NCBI GenBank assembly: GCA_030372965.1
Contig: JAUCQC010000019.1
Span: forward strand, 1-39,756
Reading direction: 5' to 3'
DNA: 39,756 bases
From: a bacterium
Lineage (GTDB): Bacteria > Zhuqueibacterota > QNDG01 > DTFT01
Below, piece by piece: positions 24,710-32,449 of the stretch. The translations under genes and the position numbers were made by a program. Below the pieces are notes generated by a model. That model was given only the letters and a program-made list of their open reading frames with translations, was not told where the DNA came from and searched no databases. Every line of letters begins with the position of its first letter. Positions within the stretch are counted from its first letter, which is position 1.

Positions 24710-25107
24710 CCGTCCCCCGTCACCTTGACGAAAAAGCTTCTTTTCCGCGGCCCGTCGAATTCGCAGAAGTAAACGGACTGCCACGTGCCGAGCAGCGGTT
24801 TGCCGCCGGTCACGATCAGCGTCAGGGACGGGCCGAACAGACTGGACTTGACATGGCTGTCCGAATTGCCTTCCATGTGCTCGAACCGGTCGCTCTCCGG
24901 GAAAGCCCGGCCGGTCGCGGCCAGGATGTCGCGGACCACGGACGGATCCGCGTTCTCGTTGACCGTGACCGCGGCCGTCGTGTGCGGCACCCAGATCAGG
25001 CAGGTCCCCTCCCGGACGCCGCTTTCCTTCAATGCCGACTGGATCGCGTCGTCGATCCGGATCATCGCGCAGCGTCCGGATGTGCGTATGGAAAATTCCT
25101 TCAACAT
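24706..25107 (-). CDS. yjbQ: YjbQ (UPF0047) family protein, possible thiamine phosphate synthase
   Basis: 133 aa from ATG 25107. Family signatures: WVPHTTAAVTVNENADPSV with the conserved His, HMEGNSDSHVKSSLFGPS, and LLGTWQSVYFCEFDGPRKR. YjbQ proteins have been reported to show low thiamine phosphate synthase activity. Direct overlap with thiL (ATGA), whose product uses thiamine phosphate, supports a thiamine role here (inference). The start fits the family's usual N-terminus; there is no SD and the promoter lies so close that the message could be leaderless. The frame extends 32 codons further upstream, over the promoter, and I do not count that part. Confidence 0.9.
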   Translation of the reverse strand: MLKEFSIRTSGRCAMIRIDDAIQSALKESGVREGTCLIWVPHTTAAVTVNENADPSVVRDILAATGRAFPESDRFEHMEGNSDSHVKSSLFGPSLTLIVTGGKPLLGTWQSVYFCEFDGPRKRSFFVKVTGDG

Positions 25108-25116
25108 GTTGAGATA

Positions 25117-25145
25117 AATGTAATCAAGTTCGGCCGGGGATGCAA
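25117..25145 (-). promoter_or_regulatory. promoter of yjbQ-thiL-ftsEX (TTGCAT-N17-TACATT)
   Basis: Minus strand: -35 TTGCAT (25140-25145), a 17-base spacer, -10 TACATT (25117-25122). The -10 and next bases (TACATTTAT) are identical to those of the hrcA promoter. Transcription would begin near 25110, almost at the ATG (25107). Confidence 0.55.
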
Positions 25146-25190
25146 ATTTTTTCTCGCGGGGCTCCGGACGCTCCGGCCGCTTCCGGATCC

Positions 25191-25221
25191 GACCGTTCCT
25201 CAAGGTCTCCGGAGAACGGTC
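25191..25221 (-). terminator. hairpin at the end of the DUF4159 cluster (possible terminator)
   Basis: GACCGTTC and GAACGGTC form a perfect 8-base stem around a 15-base loop; the stem starts in the stop codon of the secreted unknown-function gene. There is no T-run directly after it, so it may be a stabilising 3' stem or an atypical terminator. It separates that gene from the yjbQ promoter. Confidence 0.45.
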
Positions 25222-26485
25222 AGGTCTTTCTTTCCTTCTTTCTCGCGGCGGGGAAGAGAATGTTGTTCAGGATCAGGCGGTACCCCGGGCTGTTCCGGTG
25301 AAAGGAAAGATCCGTGGGCCTGTCACCCACGAAGTGATGGTAATCCTCCGGGTCATGGCCTCCCAGAAATGTCCAGGTTCCGCGGCCTTCGTCGCCGTGT
25401 ATGTATTTGATCTCGTCCGACCCGGGCTTCTCTGCGAGCACGGTCACCGCCTGCTTCACCCGGCTTCTGCGGAATCCGGTCGTCTGGCCCATGAATTCGT
25501 GTATGACGGCCGTGTGATTCTGGGTCAGCATGGCGGGCACCGGGTCGTATTTCGCGGAGAAATCAAAAAGCGTGAAGTACGAATCCGATTCAACCTGGGC
25601 CAGAACCGGGTCCTGGGGCGTGGTGTCGATGTCTGAATACTCGTAGACCATGGGATCCGTCAGAACCGTGAATTTCTCGAAAGCCAGGCATTTCCGGTCG
25701 TCCATCGCCTCCGGCCAGTCCCCGGCCACTGGATCGCCGTCGAAAACCGACTCGCAGATGTCGGTTTCCCCCGCGGCCAGGGCGATGTCGAATGAATCCG
25801 TCGCCGAGCACATGGCGAAAAGAAATCCCCCGTCCGTCACGTACTGCCGGATCATCGCGGCCACGGCCAGCTTCAGCTTGGAGACCTTCCGGAATCCCAG
25901 CCGCCTGGCCATGGACTCGTACAGGCTTTTCTGTTTGATGTACCATTCGGCGGTTCGGTAGTTTCTGTAGAATTTCCCGTACTGTCCGGTGAAATCCTCG
26001 TGGTGCAGGTGAAGCCAGTCGTATTCGGAGAGTTTCCCGGCCAGCACTTCCTCGTCCCAGACCGTGCGGTAAGGAATCTCCGCGTAGGTCAGCGCCAGGG
26101 TCACGGCATCGTCCCACGGCCGTTTGTCGGGCGGCGTGTACACCGCGATTTTCGGCGCCTTCTCGAGCAGAACGGATTCCATGTTCCCGGCTGAAACGGT
26201 CCGGCGGATGGAGGCGACCCCGTCGGCCGTCACGGATTCCACGGTCACGCCCGCGGACCGGCACCGCCGGGCCGCCCATCCGTCATCGGGCATCAGAAAG
26301 GATCCGCACCTGTAGTTCAGGAGCCACTCCACGGTCACGCCATGCTCCAGAATCGCATAGGCCGCTCCGTACGCCTTGAGGTGATCCGCCTGCCGCAAAT
26401 CCATGGGGATGAGAAGATACTGGCCCCATCCGGCCGACGCGGCCGCCAGAAAGCCGAGTGTCCATTCCCGCCACCGTGAAGTCAT
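25220..26485 (-). CDS. secreted conserved protein of unknown function
   Basis: 421 aa. Signal peptide about 1-22 (GFLAAASAGWGQ). I recognise the texture of a family found in Bacteroidetes-like genomes, sometimes labelled asparagine synthetase B, but there is no glutaminase Cys2 or ATP-pyrophosphatase motif, so that label does not fit. Conserved-looking blocks: LLIPMDLRQADHLKAYG, EWLLNYRCGSFL, KIAVYTPPDKRPWDDAVTLA, WLHLHHEDFTGQYGKFYR, FLFAMCSATDSFDIALAAGE, FTLFDFSAKYDPVPAMLTQN, GGHDPEDYHHF and NSPGYRLILNNILFPA. The second half resembles glutamine-amidotransferase-like flavodoxin folds also seen in DUF4159 (GGFLFAM; HDPEDY). Many His/Asp residues could bind metal. It overlaps the TPR lipoprotein by ATGA and ends the DUF4159-DUF4175 cluster. 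No function is proposed. Confidence 0.8.
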   Translation of the reverse strand: MTSRWREWTLGFLAAASAGWGQYLLIPMDLRQADHLKAYGAAYAILEHGVTVEWLLNYRCGSFLMPDDGWAARRCRSAGVTVESVTADGVASIRRTVSAGNMESVLLEKAPKIAVYTPPDKRPWDDAVTLALTYAEIPYRTVWDEEVLAGKLSEYDWLHLHHEDFTGQYGKFYRNYRTAEWYIKQKSLYESMARRLGFRKVSKLKLAVAAMIRQYVTDGGFLFAMCSATDSFDIALAAGETDICESVFDGDPVAGDWPEAMDDRKCLAFEKFTVLTDPMVYEYSDIDTTPQDPVLAQVESDSYFTLFDFSAKYDPVPAMLTQNHTAVIHEFMGQTTGFRRSRVKQAVTVLAEKPGSDEIKYIHGDEGRGTWTFLGGHDPEDYHHFVGDRPTDLSFHRNSPGYRLILNNILFPAARKKERKT

Positions 26486-28314
26486 CGACCCTCCTTGCGG
26501 ATCAGCCTTATCCGTTCGCGCGCTTCGCCTGCCGCGGCCGACTGCGGGCTGATCTGCAGGACGCGGTCATAGGCCTCGACTGCGCGATCCGCGGAACCGG
26601 ACCGCTCCTCCGACTTTCCCAGGAGCAGAAGTCCGCGGGCCGCGGATTCGTGGCCCGGGAATCGGCTGAGAAAACGACGGACACCGGCCCGGCATTCATC
26701 GTCCCTGCCGAGCGCGTGGTGGAGGGCCGCGATTCTCAGCAGCGCCTCGGGGAAAAGCGGCCCGCCGTTTTCCGGAATGCTGTCGAGCGTTGCGATCGCC
26801 TCACGGAACATCCTTCTTTTTTCGAGCCACTCCGCCCTGGCCATGCGGCTGAGGGCCTCCGGACAGCACGACGCGTTCGCCGCGATTCTCATTTTCAGAT
26901 CCAGTCCGTCGTTCAGCAGGGGCGACCTGAACAGATCCGGGCTCAGTTCCTGAACGGCCAGGGCCCGCAGGGTGTCCCGTGCCGCGGCCCACTCCCCTCT
27001 GTAGGTCAGGGCTCTGGCCGTCCAGACAAGCGGTGTAACCCAGTCGCCGTTGCGTTCCCGCCGCGCCCGGAACAGGGCCTCACGGAACCGGGTCAGGCCC
27101 GCGTCCGGGTCCCCTGTGATGATGTCGCATTGCCCCGCTTCGGTTTCCCACACGGAACGCATGGACGCGTCCGGGTGGCGCCGGATCAGATCGTCGAAAA
27201 CGGATTTCGCCCGATGGCCGTCGAACAGGCCGTCCCGGATCAACCGGCCCTTTTCGAGAGTCACCTGCCGGCGGAATGCCTCGTCGTGTCCGCCTGCCAG
27301 CGCCGCGTCACAGCAGGAAACCGCCTCCTGCCACCGGTTCCCGGAACGGTTGATTCTCATCAATCCCATCCAGGCGTCCCGGACCTGTTTCGATTCAGGG
27401 TACCGCTTGAGCAGTTCCTTGAACGCGGTTCCGGCCCAGCCCATCTCTCCGCAATCCATCGCAGACCGGCCGAATTCCGCGAGCCCCTCTCCCTGACGGC
27501 CTGAATCGGCCGTCTCATCCATCCGCACGGCCGCCCGGTACGCGGCCTCGTTGCGGCCCGCCTGGAGCGCGTAGCGCATCATCATCCCCGCGATCGGGCT
27601 GGAAAACGCGTCACGGTCCGGAATCCGTTCAAACGCGTCCATCACCGCGTCCGCGACGCCTCCGGTTCTGGGGAACCGGTCGATTCGTTCCCTCACCAGA
27701 ACCGCCCGTTCGGGATGAGCCGCGCCGTATTCCAGCAGAATGTCCGCCGCCTCCCGGAAGCGGCCCCGTTCAATCCGGACGTCCGCCAGTTCGAAGACAA
27801 AGGCATCCGCATTCGCCGTCTGACCCATCCCCCGGGTCAGCACCTCCTCGGCCCGATCCGCCAGGCCGTCCGTCCGCATGCCGGACGCGACCAGCAGATA
27901 CGCGGACGCGTCTTTCGGGGCGGATCGCAGGATTTTTTCCCATTCGGCATCCGCATCCCCGCGCTTTCCCCGGCCGTAAAGGCTTCGCGCCTTGCGGCTC
28001 CTCCAGCCCCTGTCCCCGGGTCTGCGGGCAAGCCATTCATCCGCCAGGGACGAGGCTTTCTCGAACCGCTTCGTCTTCATCCGGCATTCGAAAAGCCTTT
28101 CCGCGAGCGGCTCCTGCTCCGGAAACCGTCCTGCCTGAATCTCGTACCACTGTTCGGCCTGTCCCCAGTCGCCGGATTCCTCCAGGGCCTGACCGGACCG
28201 GAGGAGCGGACGGATGTCCTGGGCCCGCGACGGTTCCGGCCCGCGGAGACAGGCGAGGAGAAGCGATAACTGCATCAGCCCCGCGAAGGCGGTTTGTCCC
28301 CTATTACGGATCAT
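26482..28314 (-). CDS. TPR-repeat lipoprotein
   Basis: 610 aa from ATG 28314. Positively charged start and hydrophobic stretch ending L-L-A-C22, a lipobox, so probably lipidated at Cys22; cleavage later (after SRA) is a second possibility. The rest is helical TPR/Sel1-like repeats from about residue 40 to 605 (ALEESGDWGQAEQWYEIQAG, AVEAYDRVLQISPQSAAAGE), some fifteen or more units. It is predicted to be a periplasmic scaffold. It starts 4 bases after the DUF4175 stop and overlaps the next gene by ATGA, so it belongs to that operon. The open frame runs 92 codons further upstream but that part lies inside DUF4175 and has no signal peptide. Confidence 0.85.
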   Translation of the reverse strand: MIRNRGQTAFAGLMQLSLLLACLRGPEPSRAQDIRPLLRSGQALEESGDWGQAEQWYEIQAGRFPEQEPLAERLFECRMKTKRFEKASSLADEWLARRPGDRGWRSRKARSLYGRGKRGDADAEWEKILRSAPKDASAYLLVASGMRTDGLADRAEEVLTRGMGQTANADAFVFELADVRIERGRFREAADILLEYGAAHPERAVLVRERIDRFPRTGGVADAVMDAFERIPDRDAFSSPIAGMMMRYALQAGRNEAAYRAAVRMDETADSGRQGEGLAEFGRSAMDCGEMGWAGTAFKELLKRYPESKQVRDAWMGLMRINRSGNRWQEAVSCCDAALAGGHDEAFRRQVTLEKGRLIRDGLFDGHRAKSVFDDLIRRHPDASMRSVWETEAGQCDIITGDPDAGLTRFREALFRARRERNGDWVTPLVWTARALTYRGEWAAARDTLRALAVQELSPDLFRSPLLNDGLDLKMRIAANASCCPEALSRMARAEWLEKRRMFREAIATLDSIPENGGPLFPEALLRIAALHHALGRDDECRAGVRRFLSRFPGHESAARGLLLLGKSEERSGSADRAVEAYDRVLQISPQSAAAGEARERIRLIRKEGR

Positions 28315-28318
28315 GCGT

Positions 28319-31300
28319 TCAGCGTTTTTCCCTGGCCAATCGTTCGAAATAATCCCGTATCCAGGAGCGGTATTCCGGCGTGAATCCCTCCTCTGACATC
28401 TCCTCGAGCCGCCGCTTGAGCAGAAGCTGTGTATCGGAGGGCCGGGCCGGGCCTGCATCCGGACCCGACCGGACCACGTTCTTTCCGGATCGGGCCTTTC
28501 TCCCGCGGCCTTCGTCCTGTTCCCGGAGCGATCGCTGGCTCTCCAGCATGCGCGAAAGGATGCGCCTCTGCCGCTCCTGGGTCTCGCCATCCGCGGTTCC
28601 GCGAATCAGTTCCTCCACGGTCCGTTTCATGTCTTCGAGAATGCCGGACATGTCGGCCGGCCGCCTGCCGCGGCCCTCGAATTGCCGCACCAGATCCTCC
28701 AGCCGCCGCCGGAGCGCGTCCTGCTCGGCCGCGAGCCTGGGCATGCCGGCCCGCGCTTCGAGGGACAGTTCCTCTCCAAGGCCCGGCCTGAGCATTTCCG
28801 CCAGTCTCTGGTTGAGCGCGAGCTGCGAAGCGCTCATCCCGCCCATCTGGTCGAAGAACCGCTGCATTCCGGCTCCGGATCCCGAGGCGCGGAGCTGTTC
28901 CGCCGCGGACTGGATTTCCATCACCGCCCGGTTCAAATCGCCCATGGCCCTGGCCTGACCCGCCGCGGACCCGCTTAAATCCCGGTTCTCCAGGCGGCGA
29001 AGGCTCTGCTGCATCCCGGACATCGCTTCGCGGAGCGCCTCCGCGATACGCGGCGTGACCGCGAAGTTCTGTTTCGACATCCGGAAAAGAGAGTCCGTCT
29101 CCGCCTCAAGGTTCGATCTCAGGGCTTCCTGTCTCTCCGCGGCCTCCTGTACCGCGCGCGTTCCTGCGTTTGTTTCGGTCATCAACGATTCCTGCCTGCC
29201 GGAAAGCTCCAGCAGGCGGCCTGAACTGGCCGCGAGCGCCTCGAGGGTCCCGTTTTTATTCTCCAGCATGTCGCGCACCCGCTCCAGCTGCTCCTTCATC
29301 GCATCCAGGGAACGGACCGTTTCCCGGCCCATCCGGCCGGCCTCGGACGGATCGCCGGCCCTGAGCTTCGCGGTCATGGATTCGAATTGGTCGGGGAAAT
29401 CCCGGTTTTCCCAGTCCGACAGAAAACCGCTGAAAGCCGAATCCGGAAACTCGGGGTGCCCGGCGCCTGAATCGGACAGCGAATCCGCGTCCCGCCCCAG
29501 GGCTTCTGATTCGCGCGCCAGTTTCCGCTCTTCCCCGATCGCGGCTTCGCGTCCCGCGGATTCCCGGAACGAATCGTTGAGTTTTTCCTGGCGCCTGGCC
29601 ATGTCGTCCACGCGTCGGATCAGCCCCTCGACCTGCATCTGCGTCTTCATACGGCGCATGAGACTGATCGTGCGGTCGAGCGCCTTCAGGACATCCTCCT
29701 GTGAAATCTGTAACCGTTCCGCCTCCCGTCTCAGCTGTTCGGGATCGGACTGTTTCAGTGCTTCGCTGAGACGCGCCAGGTTCTCGCGCAGTTCCGGAGA
29801 ATCGATTTCCCCGTACAGTTTCCGGAGTTCCCGCACTTTTTCCAGGGCCTCCAGTCCCATCCGTTCGTCCGATTCCACGGCCGCCTCGAGCGTTTCGAGC
29901 CGCTCCTGAAGCTCCCGGATTTCGTCCTCCTGACGCATCTGCCGTTCGACGCCGCGGCTGAGATTCTCCTTTCGGCTCCACGTCGGCTCCTGTCCGGTTT
30001 TCATCAGATCCGACAGGGCGCGGATCTCCTCCTGGAAAGCCCGCCTGTCCTCGGCGATGGTCTCCACCGCGTTCAGCTGATACTCCTGCTCCTGTTCCGT
30101 CTTTTGGATGATTTCCATCACGGACGGGAACCGGATCGCGTGGAGAGGGCTTCTTCCCCTTTTCGGTCCGGAAATCGCGTCATTGTCCCAGACTTCGAAA
30201 AAGTAACGGACCCGGTCCTCCGGAAACATCTGAAGGGATTCCAGATTCCAGAGGGTGTCCAGGGAGAGCCGGAGCGGGGGCCGGCCGGGAACCGGCAGGT
30301 CGATGAAAACCGTGTCCGCCGCCTCGGGCCTGTCCGGCGTCTCGATGAAATAACCGATTCTGCCCTCCGTGACGCCGTAATCGTCGGTGCCCTCCAGCGC
30401 AAGAGCCTGCCGGCCGGACGCGTCCATTTCCGCCGAGGGCCCTGGGAACAGAACCGCGGCCTCCGGCGGCCTGTCTTCCAGCACCCGCAGGGTGTATCGC
30501 ACAGGGTGCCTGTTGCCCAGGCCCAGGGAGTCCTCCAGCTCGATCCAGTAACGGTCTTCGGCCGTCAGGGTGAAGCGGCCCGAGGCCTTGTCTCCCGAAC
30601 ATTCCATCGGAAGCCGCTTTCCGCTCCCGAAAACCAGAGTCGCATTCCGGATCGGCTTGCTGGACTTCACGGTTAGAGTGATGCCGGACGAACGGAGCGC
30701 CTCCACGTGCCCCACGTTTTTTTCAAGAGCAACCGGGCCCGCGCCTGTGTAACGGGGAGGCGTCACCTTGACTTCGAGGCTTTTCAGTTCAGGCCGCCTC
30801 AGCAGTCGCACTTCGTACCAGCCGCTCCGGAAGCCCGCCAACCGGAACGCGTAATCGAATTCCGCTGTCACCGCCGGAATCCGGTGACGAAAAGGCCGGC
30901 TCAGGTTCACGGTCCGCTCGTTCCGGCTGTCACGGATGATGAGCTGGACGCGGCCCTGCGGCAGCGGACGGCCTTCCACGAACAGAACCAGAGCTTCGCC
31001 CTCCACGACGCGGACCGAGCCCGGGCGGATCACGGCGCCGAAAGGCAGGGGCTTGGCGTAACGCGTTCCCGGATGCATGAGCCGCGTGCCTGCCTCGGGC
31101 AGACCCCGCGGGAATAGGAGGAAGACGGCTAGGCCCGCGGCCGCTGCCGCTGCCGGGAACCTCAGGCCGCGCCGCGCCGGCCCCGCCCCTGAAGCAACCG
31201 TGAAATCGAGCCCCTCGACCGCCTTCCAGGCCGCGGCCGCCGCGGCTTCGGCCAGTTCGGGGGATGTGCCGTCCGCCGGATCAGCCGCCGACCTCGCCAC

Positions 31301-31645
31301 CTGCAGGGCGTTGAGCAGTCTGTCCCTGATCCCTGGGAAAAAAGCCCCGACCCTTGCGGCCAGCCGGTCATCGGATGGATCCTGTTTTCGGAAGAGAAGC
31401 GAAAAAAGCGGCCGGAGTATGAGCAAAAACAAAGCGGTCAGGAAAACCGCTCCGGCTGAAATCCACAGCGTGATCTTCCACGACGGCGGCATCCAGAACA
31501 GCATTTCGAGGATCGAAAGGAGAACGGCCGCCGCCAACAGCGCGCCCGCAATCCGGCAGGCCCCGTCCAGAATGTCCCTCAGCCTGATTTTCCGTCTCAG
31601 GCCGTGCAGGCTCCGGGTGATCCTTCCGAGTGCGGTCATTTCCAT
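28319..31645 (-). CDS. DUF4175-family membrane/coiled-coil protein
   Basis: 1108 aa. Membrane helices at about 31-50, 57-80 and 163-180, with a positively charged segment between them; then a beta-rich, probably periplasmic region (about 200-500) with several immunoglobulin-like modules (LKSLEVKVTPPRYTGAGPV, DDYGVTEGRIGYFIET, RVRYFFEVWDNDAI), and from about 510 to 1040 an almost continuous Gln/Glu/Arg/Met-rich coiled coil. This is the architecture of DUF4175 proteins that accompany DUF4159 in FCB and related bacteria; their function is not known. GGAAGAG precedes the ATG at 31645 (a second ATG at 31639 is possible). It lies between DUF4159 and the TPR lipoprotein. Confidence 0.88.
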   Translation of the reverse strand: MEMTALGRITRSLHGLRRKIRLRDILDGACRIAGALLAAAVLLSILEMLFWMPPSWKITLWISAGAVFLTALFLLILRPLFSLLFRKQDPSDDRLAARVGAFFPGIRDRLLNALQVARSAADPADGTSPELAEAAAAAAWKAVEGLDFTVASGAGPARRGLRFPAAAAAAGLAVFLLFPRGLPEAGTRLMHPGTRYAKPLPFGAVIRPGSVRVVEGEALVLFVEGRPLPQGRVQLIIRDSRNERTVNLSRPFRHRIPAVTAEFDYAFRLAGFRSGWYEVRLLRRPELKSLEVKVTPPRYTGAGPVALEKNVGHVEALRSSGITLTVKSSKPIRNATLVFGSGKRLPMECSGDKASGRFTLTAEDRYWIELEDSLGLGNRHPVRYTLRVLEDRPPEAAVLFPGPSAEMDASGRQALALEGTDDYGVTEGRIGYFIETPDRPEAADTVFIDLPVPGRPPLRLSLDTLWNLESLQMFPEDRVRYFFEVWDNDAISGPKRGRSPLHAIRFPSVMEIIQKTEQEQEYQLNAVETIAEDRRAFQEEIRALSDLMKTGQEPTWSRKENLSRGVERQMRQEDEIRELQERLETLEAAVESDERMGLEALEKVRELRKLYGEIDSPELRENLARLSEALKQSDPEQLRREAERLQISQEDVLKALDRTISLMRRMKTQMQVEGLIRRVDDMARRQEKLNDSFRESAGREAAIGEERKLARESEALGRDADSLSDSGAGHPEFPDSAFSGFLSDWENRDFPDQFESMTAKLRAGDPSEAGRMGRETVRSLDAMKEQLERVRDMLENKNGTLEALAASSGRLLELSGRQESLMTETNAGTRAVQEAAERQEALRSNLEAETDSLFRMSKQNFAVTPRIAEALREAMSGMQQSLRRLENRDLSGSAAGQARAMGDLNRAVMEIQSAAEQLRASGSGAGMQRFFDQMGGMSASQLALNQRLAEMLRPGLGEELSLEARAGMPRLAAEQDALRRRLEDLVRQFEGRGRRPADMSGILEDMKRTVEELIRGTADGETQERQRRILSRMLESQRSLREQDEGRGRKARSGKNVVRSGPDAGPARPSDTQLLLKRRLEEMSEEGFTPEYRSWIRDYFERLAREKR

Positions 31646-31668
31646 CAGGCTCTTCCAATCCGCCGCGT

Positions 31669-32382
31669 TCAGCGCGTCAGCGCCCAGATGACTATGTTCG
31701 CGCCCATTTTCAGGGCTTCCTCGCGCTTGTCGTCCGGGTCATGGTGAACGCCGGGATCCGTCCACCCGTCCGAAAGATTTGATTCCAAAACATAGAAAAC
31801 CATGAGCCGGCCGCGGTCATCAAAAATGCCCAGGCCCCTGGGCGGCTGATTGTCGTGTTCGTGGATTTTCGGGAGACCGTCCGGAAAGGGAAAATGAACA
31901 TGATAAATGCCGTGCGAGAACGGAAGTTCCGCGAAATCCCGGTCCGGGAAAACAGCCTTCATGGCCTGCCGGAAGGAGGCGTCCATTCCGTAATCGTCGT
32001 CCGCGAGCAGAAACCCCCCGGCCAGCAGATACGTGCGGAGCCTCGCGGCTTCCTCTGGGCTGAACGTGATTTGTCCGTGGCCCGTGATGAACAGAATCGG
32101 GTAGGAAAACAGGTCCTCATCGAGAAGCGTGACATCCACCCGATCGTCCGTCATGTCCAGGGTGGTGTTCTCCCGGATGAAACGGCACAGGTTGGGTATG
32201 CAGGAGGGGTCGTTGTACCAATCCCCGCCGCCCCGGTAATGGACACGTGCCACGACCGGACGGGGGCTCCGGTCCGCCGGAACGCGCCCCTCATCCGCCT
32301 GCACTGCGGACAGGCCCGGGAAGAACGCCGCGAGAACAGCGGCCCGTACCGCGGACGGCCATGTCGGCTTGATCAATCGCAC
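31669..32382 (-). CDS. DUF4159 exported protein
   Basis: 237 aa. Signal peptide about 1-30 (AVLAAFFPGLSAVQA). DUF4159 has a class I glutamine-amidotransferase-like fold; here VARVHYRGGGDWYNDPSC, LFITGHGQITFSPEEAARL, YLLAGGFLLADDDYG and FPFPDGLPKIHEHD. There is no catalytic Cys at the nucleophile position, so probably a binding module. The start is GTG at 32382 with no SD, only 13 bases after the U-run of the upstream terminator; TTG two codons downstream is an alternative. It is first in the DUF4159-DUF4175-TPR-unknown series. In other genomes this gene sits next to MoxR ATPase, DUF58 and BatA genes, none of which are here. Confidence 0.85.
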   Translation of the reverse strand: MRLIKPTWPSAVRAAVLAAFFPGLSAVQADEGRVPADRSPRPVVARVHYRGGGDWYNDPSCIPNLCRFIRENTTLDMTDDRVDVTLLDEDLFSYPILFITGHGQITFSPEEAARLRTYLLAGGFLLADDDYGMDASFRQAMKAVFPDRDFAELPFSHGIYHVHFPFPDGLPKIHEHDNQPPRGLGIFDDRGRLMVFYVLESNLSDGWTDPGVHHDPDDKREEALKMGANIVIWALTR

Positions 32383-32395
32383 GGCTTTTAAAATG

Positions 32396-32424
32396 AAAAA
32401 AAGCCCCTCGGAAGAAGAAGGGGC
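32396..32424 (-). terminator. Rho-independent terminator of the mfd-PPIase operon
   Basis: Minus strand: GCCCCT (32419-32424) pairs with AGGGGC (32403-32408) around a 10-base loop and is followed by seven T (32396-32402). It lies 25 bases after the surA stop and 13 bases before the DUF4159 start. Confidence 0.88.
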
Positions 32425-32449
32425 CGGGTTCCGGACGGATGGGATCTCT

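Noticed and set aside
23721-25203. TPP riboswitch before the thiamine genes
   Set aside because: The promoter of yjbQ-thiL is almost at the start codon, leaving no leader that could hold a thi-box, and no CUGAGA/thi-box-like core was seen.
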